A stretch of DNA of 64,000 nt. Origin: DASPUH01 sp964518505. Lineage in GTDB: Bacteria; Chloroflexota; Limnocylindria; Limnocylindrales; CSP1-4. A program made the position numbers and the translations under genes. The stretch spans positions 124,001 through 188,000 of the forward strand of contig CAZFGT010000001.1 of the NCBI GenBank assembly GCA_964518505.1, written 5' to 3'. Shown in pieces: positions 50,748 through 58,548 of the stretch. Numbering within the stretch: position 1 is the stretch's first letter; each line of letters begins with the position of its first letter. The notes beneath the pieces were generated by a model that was not told the DNA's origin, did no database searches, and saw nothing but the letters and a program-made list of their open reading frames with translations.

Positions 50748-51683
50748 GTGAGCGAACCCAACGAGCCGATCGTGTGGCAGCCGGCCGAGCCCGCGCCACT
50801 CCAGCCGGACGTGGACACGACGGTCCCGGCGGCCGCCCCGGCCCCCCTGACCTCGGTCGTGCCCGTCTCTGCCGAGGGTCCGGCCTTCCATGGCCGCCTG
50901 GACCGGGGGAACGTCCTCAAGGGCGCCATCGGCCTGGTGGCGGGGATCGCCATCGTGGCCAGTGTGGCCGTGGTCGCCGGGACCGCGCCAACGAGCGACG
51001 GCAACACGGCTGGCGCCGCGCCCCAGGCCTCGAGCTCGCCCAACCCGTCCGGACGGCCCGGACCCGCCTCACGGTTCGGGTTCCCGTCGATCGGCGGGAT
51101 GTTCGGCTTCGGCGGGGGCCTCCCCGGCGTGGCCGCCTCGCCCGTCGGCGGCGTGACCATCGCCTCCATCAACGGCACCACGATCGGCCTCAAGACGGCC
51201 GACGGGTGGACCCGCAGCGTGACCCTCGACAGCTCGGTCAAGGTCACCGAGGACGGCCGCACGATGAGTGCCGGCGACCTCAAGGTGGGCCAGGCCGTGC
51301 GGCTCGAGGAGAAGCGCAACAGCGACGGGACGTTCACGGTGACCGGGCTCGCCATCGTCACGCCGAGCGTCGTCGGCCAGGTCACGGCCAAGACGGCCAC
51401 CACGATCACCATCAAGCGCTTCGACGGCACGACCCAGACCATCGACGTGGACAGCAGCACGACCTACCGCATCCAGGGCGCCTCGACCAGCAACCTGGCC
51501 GCCATCACCGTCGGCATGACCATCGTCGCCAGTGGGCCGCAGGCCAGCGACGGGACCGTCCAGGCCTTTACCGTCCAGGGCGGCGACTTCCACCTGGATC
51601 GACCGTTCAACGGCAAGCGTCCGGCTCCGTCCGGCGCTCCCAAGTCCTCGGCCGCACCGCAGGGATCCGGGACGAACGGCTGA
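50748..51683 (+). CDS. DUF5666-like membrane-anchored beta protein
   Basis: 311 residues. An acidic/Pro-rich cytoplasmic head, one span (GNVLKGAIGLVAGIAIVASVAVVAG), then a Ser/Pro linker and two OB-like/DUF5666 repeats: VGGVTIASINGTTIGLKTADGWTRSVTLDSSVKVTE...GDLKVGQAVRL, and VGQVTAKTATTITIKRFDGTTQTIDVDSSTTY...ITVGMTIVASG. Function unknown. GTG 50748 has GGAGG six bases upstream. Confidence 0.78.
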   Translation: MSEPNEPIVWQPAEPAPLQPDVDTTVPAAAPAPLTSVVPVSAEGPAFHGRLDRGNVLKGAIGLVAGIAIVASVAVVAGTAPTSDGNTAGAAPQASSSPNPSGRPGPASRFGFPSIGGMFGFGGGLPGVAASPVGGVTIASINGTTIGLKTADGWTRSVTLDSSVKVTEDGRTMSAGDLKVGQAVRLEEKRNSDGTFTVTGLAIVTPSVVGQVTAKTATTITIKRFDGTTQTIDVDSSTTYRIQGASTSNLAAITVGMTIVASGPQASDGTVQAFTVQGGDFHLDRPFNGKRPAPSGAPKSSAAPQGSGTNG

Positions 51684-51707
51684 CCATCCGACCGGGTCCC
51701 GACCCGG

Positions 51708-52451
51708 TCAGCCCACGCGGGCCCTGGCGCGCGCGACCCACTCCGAGGCGACCCGGCTGAGGCGCGCCTTGGCCAGGTTCTGACGCACGATCCAGCGCAC
51801 GTCAGGCTGGGGGTCGTCCAGCCACGGGTCCAAGACCGGCAGACCGATCTCCGCGTCGGCAGCGACCGCCACGCTCCACCCGTAGCCCAGGGCCTGGCGC
51901 AGGACGCGCATGTCATCGGCCCGCGGGTCGCGCGCGTCGCGGACCATGACGGTCAGGCGCCCGAGGACCGCCAGCACCCGCGCGACGAACGCCCGTCCGC
52001 GCAGGAGCCGCGGCTCACACAGCGCAGCCATGGCCGCCCGTCCCTCCAGCGGTGTGCCGGTCGCCCAGCGCTCCATCTCGTCGAGGAGTGCCCCCGGGTC
52101 GACGTCACCCCACGCCTGGAGGCCGATCGCCACCGCCTCACGCACACGCCATCGTTCGTCGTTGGCCGTCCGCCGCAGGCGCGGCAACAGCGAGCGGTCG
52201 CCGGCGGCCACGAGTCGCCCCAGGCCCACGACGCCCACGCAGGCCAGGAACCCATCGGGGGAATCGCCCGGCGCCGCCGCGGCGTCCAGGGCAGCCCAGC
52301 GCTCCAGTTCAGCCCGGTCGGCCGCCGCGCTGGCCGCGTCGAGCAGCTCGAGGTTGCCGCGGGGCCCCGGCAGGTGGGAGTTGGCCCGCAGGTAGGCGGC
52401 CCGATCGGGTGCCGCCAGGAAACCGGCCAGCTCGTCGTCGCGTCGTGTCAT
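51708..52451 (-). CDS. HEAT-repeat-like protein, DNA alkylation repair-like fold
   Basis: 247 residues, all-helical. Paired helices such as LLPRLRRTANDERWRVREAVAIGLQAWGDVDPGALLDEMERWA, and LGLPVLDPWLDDPQPDVRWIVRQNLAKARL-like near the end, resemble HEAT/AlkD repeats. The specific AlkD glycosylase residues cannot be confirmed. ATG 52451 is chosen for GAGGTG seven bases upstream; GTG 52460 is the longer option. Confidence 0.7.
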   Translation of the reverse strand: MTRRDDELAGFLAAPDRAAYLRANSHLPGPRGNLELLDAASAAADRAELERWAALDAAAAPGDSPDGFLACVGVVGLGRLVAAGDRSLLPRLRRTANDERWRVREAVAIGLQAWGDVDPGALLDEMERWATGTPLEGRAAMAALCEPRLLRGRAFVARVLAVLGRLTVMVRDARDPRADDMRVLRQALGYGWSVAVAADAEIGLPVLDPWLDDPQPDVRWIVRQNLAKARLSRVASEWVARARARVG

Positions 52452-52478
52452 GCGCTGCACCTCATCTCGAGGCGCAGC

Positions 52479-53150
52479 TTACGGACTCGCAGGCGCCTTG
52501 GGGTGGACCGTGTGGGCGGTGGCTCGATGGCAGACCACGGCGAGGGTCGCCCCCAGGAACGGGGCCGTGAGGTAGATCCAGAGGCCGTGCAGGTCACCGG
52601 CCACGAGCGCCGGCCCGAGCGACCGCGCGGGATTCATCGAGGCGCCGCTGATCGGCCCGCCGACGAGCGCCCCTAGGGCGACGGTCGCGCCGATCGCCAG
52701 CCCCGTCGACTGCCCGGTAAGGCGAGGTCCGGTCGCCACGGCCAGGATGACCAGCGCAAGCAGGAAGGTCAGCGTGACCTCCCACGCGAACGCCTGCCAT
52801 GGGTCGCCCGCGGGGCTGGTCACGCCGAGGGGAACGCCGCCGCCGAGCGAGACTCGCAGCATCACGGCGGCCCCCACAGCCCCCACCGTCTGGGCGAGCC
52901 AGTAGGGCACCACACGTGTGGGCGGGAACCGGCGGGCCAGGACGAACGCGGTCGTGACCGCCGGGTTGAAGTGCGCACCGGAGACCGATCCGAACGCCTC
53001 GACCATGACGAAGATGGCTAGGCCGAACGCGGCCGCGACGCCGATGGCGCCAACCTCTCCGAGCGCGATCGCGCCACAGCCGGCGAAGACGAGGGTGAAA
53101 GTGCCGACCGCCTCTGCGACCAGGGCCCGCCCGAGCGAGTTCCCCCTCAC
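52479..53150 (-). CDS. Aquaporin family channel, likely arsenite channel
   Basis: 223 residues, six spans with two half-helices. Both channel boxes are intact: SGAHFNPAVTTAFVLARR and SGASMNPARSLGPALV. It overlaps the MerR-ArsC gene by 4 bp (GTGA). An aquaporin coupled to arsenate reductase (as in AqpS-ArsC of Sinorhizobium) lets arsenite leave the cell down its gradient, in place of an ArsB pump; none is seen here. The selectivity is inferred from context. Confidence 0.88.
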   Translation of the reverse strand: MRGNSLGRALVAEAVGTFTLVFAGCGAIALGEVGAIGVAAAFGLAIFVMVEAFGSVSGAHFNPAVTTAFVLARRFPPTRVVPYWLAQTVGAVGAAVMLRVSLGGGVPLGVTSPAGDPWQAFAWEVTLTFLLALVILAVATGPRLTGQSTGLAIGATVALGALVGGPISGASMNPARSLGPALVAGDLHGLWIYLTAPFLGATLAVVCHRATAHTVHPKAPASP

Positions 53151-53983
53151 CCGGCGAGGCTGGGTCGCGGGGCCGCGCCGCGAGCACGCAGGGCCAGCTC
53201 GATGAAAGGATGCAGCCGCATCATGACCTCCATCCGCGTCCGCTCGAAGGCGGCCAGCTTCTCGGCGTCCGTGCCCTCGACCTCGGCCGGATCTTCCAGG
53301 CCCCAATGCAGGCTGTTGTACGAGCCGGGGAACACCGGGCAGGACTGGCGGGCCCGGTCGCAGACGGTGATGACGTAGTCGAACGGCTGGCCCAGGAACT
53401 CGTCGACCGACTTGCTGCGGGCGGCCGACCAGTCGATCCCGACCTGGGCCAGGGCACGGACGGTGAAGGGATTCACGCCGCGCGGCTCGGTCCCGGCGCT
53501 GCAGACCTCGAAGGCAGATCCGCCGTGCTGCTGCAGGAGTGCCTCGGCGAGCTGGCTGCGGGCCGAGTTGCCCGTGCAGACGAAGAGGACGCGGATCGGG
53601 GCATCGGACACGGTGGATCCTCCCTGCGTCGCCCGGCCGGCGGCGTCGATGGTTGCTTCCAGGTCGTCGAGTTCGACGGCCAGCCGGGCGAGGTCGTCCC
53701 GCTGGCGCTCGATGGCCAGCCGTTGCCCGGCGATGAGGGGCTGCAGGTCCAGGTCGACCGCGCCCCGGGTCAGGCACAGGTCGGCCAACCGACCCGCCTC
53801 CACCGGCGCGAGGCCCAGCCGCCGGAGCGTGATGACGATACGCAGGCGCGCGACGTCCGCCTCGTCGTACTCGCGGTAGCCGTTGGCGGCCCGGTGGGCC
53901 GGTGGCACGGCGCCCGCCGCTTCGTAGAAACGCACCGCTGATGGGGCGATCCCCACGCGGTGGGCGACGTCAGTGACCCTCAT
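53147..53983 (-). CDS. MerR-family regulator fused to thioredoxin-type arsenate reductase ArsC
   Basis: 278 residues. Residues 1-70 are a MerR helix-turn-helix (RVTDVAHRVGIAPSAVRFYEAAG...NGYREYDEADVARLRIV), followed by a coiled helix. From about 130 on comes low-molecular-weight-phosphatase-type ArsC: VLFVCTGNSARSQLAEALL (P-loop Cys), TVCDRARQSCPVFPG (the two resolving Cys) and WGLEDPAEVEG (Asp acid). GTG 53611 inside the frame has GGGAGG seven bases upstream, so a free 154-residue ArsC may also be made. ATG 53983 is set by a MerR-type promoter. Confidence 0.88.
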   Translation of the reverse strand: MRVTDVAHRVGIAPSAVRFYEAAGAVPPAHRAANGYREYDEADVARLRIVITLRRLGLAPVEAGRLADLCLTRGAVDLDLQPLIAGQRLAIERQRDDLARLAVELDDLEATIDAAGRATQGGSTVSDAPIRVLFVCTGNSARSQLAEALLQQHGGSAFEVCSAGTEPRGVNPFTVRALAQVGIDWSAARSKSVDEFLGQPFDYVITVCDRARQSCPVFPGSYNSLHWGLEDPAEVEGTDAEKLAAFERTRMEVMMRLHPFIELALRARGAAPRPSLAG

Positions 53984-53989
53984 GGCGTG

Positions 53990-54020
53990 ACCGTACACCT
54001 TCAAGTGACTTGAAGGTCAA
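53990..54020 (-). promoter_or_regulatory. MerR-type promoter and operator of the arsenic module
   Basis: -35 TTGACC (complement of 54015-54020), a 19-bp spacer and -10 TACGGT (complement of 53990-53995). The spacer region holds the perfect 21-bp dyad ACCTTCAAGT-C-ACTTGAAGGT (53997-54017). The 19-bp spacer with a centred dyad is the hallmark of MerR-activated promoters. The ATG follows 6 nt after the -10. Confidence 0.8.
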
Positions 54021-54027
54021 GGGTGAC

Positions 54028-55290
54028 CTATGAGAGGGCCATGAACCCCGCGGCATCGGGTTGGCCGGCGAGCAGGGCGACGGTCGCGGCCGGCCCGGGC
54101 CGGGCGTAGAGGAAGCCCTGGCCGAGGGCGACCCCAAGGTCCCGCAGGGCCTCCTGTTCCTCCACCCGCTCGATGCCTTCGGCGATGAGCGTGCCCCCAT
54201 GCCGCCGCGTGACGTAGGCCAGGCCGGCGACGACCGCCTGGCGGACGGGGTCGCGCTCGATGGCGTGCACGACGCCCATGTCGACCTTCACGAAATCCGG
54301 CCGCAGTCCAGCGATGTGGCGCACGTTCGCCGCGCCGGCGGACGCGTCGTCGATGGCCACCCGCACGCCGTGGCCCAGCGACGCGACCGCCCGACGGAGC
54401 GCCCGCCGGTCGTCGACAGCAGCGTGAGCCGAGACCTCCAGCACGATCCGGTGGGGCGATCGCGCCAGCACGCGGCGCAGGCGGCTGCTGGCCTGGATCA
54501 CGGCCGGCGAGGCGTTGAGGCTGAGCCAGGGTCCAGCAGGGAGCCCTTGCGACGCCTCGATGGCGGCATCCAGGCAGGCCAGCTCGAGCTCCACCCCGCG
54601 GCCCACCGCTGCGGCGTCGGCGAACCGGCGGTCGGGGCGAACGCCGTCGTCGAAGCGCGTCAACGCCTCGTGGCCGACGGCCTGCCCGGTGTCCAGGGCC
54701 ACGATGGGCTGGAAGACGGGCCGGAACGCGCCCGAGGTCAGCAGGGCCGCGATCTCCCTGTCCATCAGCGCGCGATCGCGGCGCGCCCCCAACTCCGCGG
54801 CCATGACCGAGGCGATGACCGAGGCGGCCGCCTCGAATGCCGGGAGGTGTTCCGCGAGCCGTCGGACCTGTTCGCCGGGAGCCTCGAGCACCAGCGCGCC
54901 GATGGCGCGCGGCCCGATGCGGAGCGGTACGACGGCCATGCTGCTCGACTCGGCCCCGCCGGTACGCGGCGTCGAGGAGCCCGGGGCCAGGTCCCACGGC
55001 CCGACCCACGGTCCACCATCGATGCGGGGTCGGAGGTGGGCCTCGAGCGGCTCGGCCAGCGGCCGGTTCACGGCGACGACCGGATCGGTCGGGTCGCTCA
55101 CGCCGAGGGCCATGAGTCGACCGCCGGCATCCGTGCCGAGCAGGATGGCCCGGTCGATGCCGGTCAGGCTGGCGAGCTCACGGCAGATACAGGCCGCAGG
55201 GTCCTCCGCCTGGGCTGCGGCGGCGAGGCGACCGAGCATCGAGGTCTGTTCCCCCCACGCCATCGCCCGGGGATCTGCTCCGGCCGTCAT
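54028..55290 (-). CDS. GAF-like plus EAL-domain protein (possible c-di-GMP phosphodiesterase)
   Basis: 420 residues. The N-half resembles a GAF sensor (CICRELASLTGIDRAILLGTDAGG...VVPLRIGPRAIGALVLEAPG). The C-half is an EAL domain: AFRPVFQPIVALDTGQAVGHEALTRF, LSLNASPAVI, IVLEVSAH, VAIDDASAG, FVKVDMGVVHAI and LIAEGIERVEE. The key Glu, Asn, Asp-Asp, Lys and Glu are kept, but the DDFGTG loop reads DDASAG. ATG 55290 has GAGGA upstream; ATG 55305 is possible. Confidence 0.85.
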   Translation of the reverse strand: MTAGADPRAMAWGEQTSMLGRLAAAAQAEDPAACICRELASLTGIDRAILLGTDAGGRLMALGVSDPTDPVVAVNRPLAEPLEAHLRPRIDGGPWVGPWDLAPGSSTPRTGGAESSSMAVVPLRIGPRAIGALVLEAPGEQVRRLAEHLPAFEAAASVIASVMAAELGARRDRALMDREIAALLTSGAFRPVFQPIVALDTGQAVGHEALTRFDDGVRPDRRFADAAAVGRGVELELACLDAAIEASQGLPAGPWLSLNASPAVIQASSRLRRVLARSPHRIVLEVSAHAAVDDRRALRRAVASLGHGVRVAIDDASAGAANVRHIAGLRPDFVKVDMGVVHAIERDPVRQAVVAGLAYVTRRHGGTLIAEGIERVEEQEALRDLGVALGQGFLYARPGPAATVALLAGQPDAAGFMALS

Positions 55291-55422
55291 CGTGGGTCCT
55301 CGCATGCTCGAGACCGTACGTCGCGGCGCCGATCTGCGGCGCGACCCGAAGGTCACCCGCGCACCGCGTGGAGGTACTCCCGCGCCCGGGCGTCCAGTCG
55401 CTCCGCCAGTGTTCGACGGTGC

Positions 55423-55451
55423 TTGACAGATTACTTAGTACTCACTAACCT
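55423..55451 (+). promoter_or_regulatory. tetR promoter with operator in the spacer
   Basis: -35 TTGACA (55423-55428), 17-bp spacer, -10 TAACCT (55446-55451). The inverted repeat TTAGT-ACTC-ACTAA (55435-55448) fills the spacer, so repressor binding would block RNA polymerase. The ATG is 8 nt after the -10. Confidence 0.78.
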
Positions 55452-55459
55452 CACGCCCC

Positions 55460-56023
55460 ATGAGCGCCGCGACCACCCGCAAGACCGCCGAAGAGCGCCG
55501 CGATTCCGTGATCGCGGAGGCGAGCAAGGAGTTCGCCGTGGGCGGCTACGCCGGCACCTCCACCGAGGCTATCGCCCGCCGCGTGGGCGTTTCCCAGCCC
55601 TACCTCTTCCAGCTCTTCGGGACCAAGCGCGACCTCTTCATCGCCGTGACGCGGGCCTGCTTCCGCCGCACCCGGGCCGCGTTCGAGGCCAGCGCCAAAC
55701 ACGCGCGGGCGCAGGAGCCGACGCTGGAGTGCAACGCGGTCCTGATGGCCATGGGCGAGACATACAAGGACCTCCTGCAGGACCGTGACATGCTCCGGTT
55801 GCAGCTCCAGGCCTACGCCGCGTGCGCCGATCCGGACATCCGTGCCGTGGTCCGCGAAGAGTTCGCCGCCCTGTACCGTTCGGTGGCCGCCGCGTCGGGC
55901 GCCGGTGACGAGGCCCTGGAGGCGTGGTTTGCGGAGGGCATGTTGCTCAACGTCGCCGCCGCCATCGGCAACACGACCACGACCCATGGCCTGACCCTTG
56001 CCTCGCTGGGAGGCGCCTCATAA
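55460..56023 (+). CDS. TetR family transcriptional regulator
   Basis: 187 residues. The N-terminal HTH RRDSVIAEASKEFAVGGYAGTSTEAIARRVGVSQPYLFQLFGTKRDLFIAV is classic TetR; the C-terminal ligand domain is helical. It should repress its own gene and the following MFS transporter gene, because both have the same inverted repeat. The promoter places the start at ATG 55460. Confidence 0.93.
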   Translation: MSAATTRKTAEERRDSVIAEASKEFAVGGYAGTSTEAIARRVGVSQPYLFQLFGTKRDLFIAVTRACFRRTRAAFEASAKHARAQEPTLECNAVLMAMGETYKDLLQDRDMLRLQLQAYAACADPDIRAVVREEFAALYRSVAAASGAGDEALEAWFAEGMLLNVAAAIGNTTTTHGLTLASLGGAS

Positions 56024-56027
56024 GAAC

Positions 56028-56050
56028 GCCCGAGGGCCGCCCCTTTTTTT
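56028..56050 (+). terminator. T-run terminator after tetR
   Basis: A short GC-rich dyad (GCCCGAGGGC, 56028-56037) followed by seven T residues (56044-56050), the longest T run noticed in this GC-rich window. The stem is weak, so the call is tentative. Confidence 0.4.
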
Positions 56051-56078
56051 GCCCCGCTTACTTAGTGATTGCTAACTA
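56049..56078 (+). promoter_or_regulatory. MFS transporter promoter with TetR operator
   Basis: -35-like TTGCCC (56049-56054), 18-bp spacer, -10-like TAACTA (56073-56078). Inside lies TTAGT-GATT-GCTAA (56062-56075), the tetR operator with one arm mismatch. Confidence 0.65.
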
Positions 56079-56095
56079 GAAGGGACTCCCCGCCG

Positions 56096-57523
56096 ATGAC
56101 CCGCCGAGCCACCGCCTGGACCTTCGCCATCACGGCGATCGCCCTCTTCATGGTCAGCCTCGACAACCTCGTCGTGACCACCGCCCTGCCGGTCATCCGG
56201 CGCGACCTGGGCGCCTCCCTCCAGGACCTCGAATGGATGGTCAACGCCTACACGCTCACCTTCGCCGTGCTCCTCCTGACGGGCGCAGCGCTGGGCGACC
56301 GCTTCGGCCGGCGGCGCCTGTTCCTCATCGGCCTGACCATCTTCACCGTGGGCTCCGCCGCAGCGGCCCTCGCCCCCACGAGCAGCGCCTTGATCGTGGC
56401 CCGCGCCGTGCAGGGCCTGGGCGGCGCGATCGTCACGCCCCTGACCCTGACCATCCTCTCTGCCGCGGTGCGGCCCGAGCGCCGTGCGCTCGCGTTGGGC
56501 GCCTGGGGCGGCGTCGGTGGCCTGGCCATCGCGATCGGCCCCCTGGTCGGCGGCGCCATCACGCAGGGCGTGAACTGGCACTGGATCTTCTGGCTCAACG
56601 TGCCCATCGGGATCGTCGCGGTTGCGCTGGCCGCCGTCCGGCTGCAGGAGACGCGCGGGCCGGAGGGTCGCCTGGACCTGGGCGGTCTGGCCCTCGCCAG
56701 CGCCAGCCTGCTCGGTCTCGTGTGGGGCGTCATCCACGGCAACGATCGGGGCTGGACCGACCCACAGATCGTGCTGACCATCGGCGGTGGGCTCGCCTTC
56801 TTGGCGGCCTTCGTGGCCTGGGAGATCCGCTCCGACCACCCCATGCTGCCGCTGCACCTGTTCCGCAGCCGCGCGTTCGCCGCCGCGAACACGGTCTCGC
56901 TGCTGATGTACTTCGGGATGTTCGGCTCGATCTTCCTGCTGTCGCAGTTCTTCCAGAACGTGCAGGGCTACAACCCGTTCGAAGCCGGGCTCCGGGTCCT
57001 CCCCTGGACGGCCATGCCCGCTTTCGTGGCGCCCCTGGCCGGGGCCTTGACCGGGCGCATCGGCGCGCGGCCCATCCTGGTGGCCGGCCTGACCCTCATG
57101 TCGATCGGCCTTGGCTGGCTCGCCGCGATCATCTCGCCGACCACGCCGTACGCGGCGATCGTGCCCGCCTTCGTCGTCAGCGGCATCGGCATGGGCCTCT
57201 TCTTCGCGCCGATCGCCAACGTCGTCCTGTCGGCCGTCCGGCCGGAGGAGGAGGGCAAGGCATCAGGCGCGAACAACGCCATCCGCGAGGTCGGCGGCGT
57301 CTTCGGCGTCGCGGCCCTGGCGGCCGTCTTCAGCGCCAACGGCTCCTACGCCTCCGCCCAGACCTATGTGGCCGGCCTCGTGCCGGCCGTGGCGGTCGGG
57401 GCCGCCGTCGTGGCCGCCTCCGCGGTCGTGGCCCTGCTCATCCCGAACCGCGGCGCGATGCGCGGCGCACTCCGCGTGGCGGGTCGGCGCGAGGTCGGCG
57501 CCGAGGGCGATCTCGCCATGTGA
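56096..57523 (+). CDS. MFS drug efflux transporter (DHA2/EmrB-QacA type)
   Basis: 475 residues, about 14 membrane spans. MVSLDNLVVTTALPVIRRDLGASLQDLEWMVNAYTL is motif D1 of the 14-TM family. LGDRFGRRRLFLIGL is motif A. ARAVQGLGGAIVTPLTLTIL is motif B, and GGVGGLAIAIGPLVGGAI is motif C of drug/H+ antiporters. It exports toxic compounds; the substrate is probably the TetR ligand. There is an Arg/Glu-rich soluble tail. Confidence 0.93.
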   Translation: MTRRATAWTFAITAIALFMVSLDNLVVTTALPVIRRDLGASLQDLEWMVNAYTLTFAVLLLTGAALGDRFGRRRLFLIGLTIFTVGSAAAALAPTSSALIVARAVQGLGGAIVTPLTLTILSAAVRPERRALALGAWGGVGGLAIAIGPLVGGAITQGVNWHWIFWLNVPIGIVAVALAAVRLQETRGPEGRLDLGGLALASASLLGLVWGVIHGNDRGWTDPQIVLTIGGGLAFLAAFVAWEIRSDHPMLPLHLFRSRAFAAANTVSLLMYFGMFGSIFLLSQFFQNVQGYNPFEAGLRVLPWTAMPAFVAPLAGALTGRIGARPILVAGLTLMSIGLGWLAAIISPTTPYAAIVPAFVVSGIGMGLFFAPIANVVLSAVRPEEEGKASGANNAIREVGGVFGVAALAAVFSANGSYASAQTYVAGLVPAVAVGAAVVAASAVVALLIPNRGAMRGALRVAGRREVGAEGDLAM

Positions 57524-57662
57524 TCCTGCACGGCCTGCGGCCCGTGAACCGGCGGCGCCCCTCAGACGTTCCTCAGGAAGCAGCCCGAGACTAACCCCGC
57601 CGGTGCCATCGGTGTCCAGGACGCCGCGGACGTGGCCCGGCTGACGGAGAGCCCCTCGCGCG

Positions 57663-58526
57663 ATGTTCCGCCCCCCGGTCCAGCCGCCGCCACCTCCGCT
57701 GCTGCCATCCCGGCCGCGCCTGGGCCGCCTTCGGGCGGCGCCGGGCCGTCTCCGTCCGGCCGCCCTGTTCGCCGTGGGCGTCGCCGCAGCGCTCGTGGCG
57801 GTCGCCCTGTTCAACGTCGCGGAGCCCGCGCCGGCGCCGCTCACGGGTGACGACGTCGACCAGGCGATCGCCAGCGCACTTGCTTCCCAGACGCCCGGGC
57901 CCGCCCTGTCGGAGGCGGCGTACGCGGCCATCCGGCCATCGCTCGTCCTGATCCGGACCCAGTCGCCGGCCCCATCCGGGGGCACGGTCGGGTCGGGCCT
58001 GGGTAGCGGCGTGATCATCGACACCGCCGGTGACATCCTGACGAGCCTGCATGTGGTGGCGGACGCCACCGCCATCCAGGTCACGTTCGCCGACGGGACG
58101 ACCTCGTTGGCCCAGGTCGCGACAAGAGTCCCGGCGCAGGACATCGCGGTCCTGCAGGCCGAGCAGCCGCCGGCGACCCTGACCCCGGCCACGCTCGGCA
58201 ACCCCAACGCCGTGCGCGTCGGCAGCGACGCCTACGTCGTGGGCAACCCCTTCGGCCTGACGGGATCCCTCAGCGCGGGCGTCGTCTCGGCCCTCGGCCG
58301 CGACTTCCAGGAGCCGGATGGCGGGCCCCTGCTGCACGGCATGATCCAGGTCGACGCGGCGATCAACCCGGGCAACTCCGGCGGCCCCCTGGTGGACCGC
58401 GACGGCAGGGTCATCGGCATCGTCACCGGGCTGGTCAACCCGACCCCCGAGGACGTCTTCATCGGCATCGGTTTCGCCGTCCCCATCGACGTGGCGGGCG
58501 GCGCGGCCGGAGCCCCTCAGGATTAG
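57663..58526 (+). CDS. Trypsin-like serine protease (HtrA/DegP type, no PDZ)
   Basis: 287 residues. A Pro/Arg-rich N-terminus and one span (ALFAVGVAAALVAVALFNV) precede the protease domain. His is in DILTSLHVVADA, Asp in PAQDIAVLQA and Ser in INPGNSGGPLVDRDGRVIG. The oxyanion loop and VVGNPFGLTGSLSAGVVSALGR are typical of HtrA. It ends before any PDZ domain. Membrane-anchored and facing outward by topology. The MoxR operon follows 22 bp downstream. Confidence 0.88.
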   Translation: MFRPPVQPPPPPLLPSRPRLGRLRAAPGRLRPAALFAVGVAAALVAVALFNVAEPAPAPLTGDDVDQAIASALASQTPGPALSEAAYAAIRPSLVLIRTQSPAPSGGTVGSGLGSGVIIDTAGDILTSLHVVADATAIQVTFADGTTSLAQVATRVPAQDIAVLQAEQPPATLTPATLGNPNAVRVGSDAYVVGNPFGLTGSLSAGVVSALGRDFQEPDGGPLLHGMIQVDAAINPGNSGGPLVDRDGRVIGIVTGLVNPTPEDVFIGIGFAVPIDVAGGAAGAPQD

Positions 58527-58548
58527 CTGGAGCGGAGGCAGGCCATCC

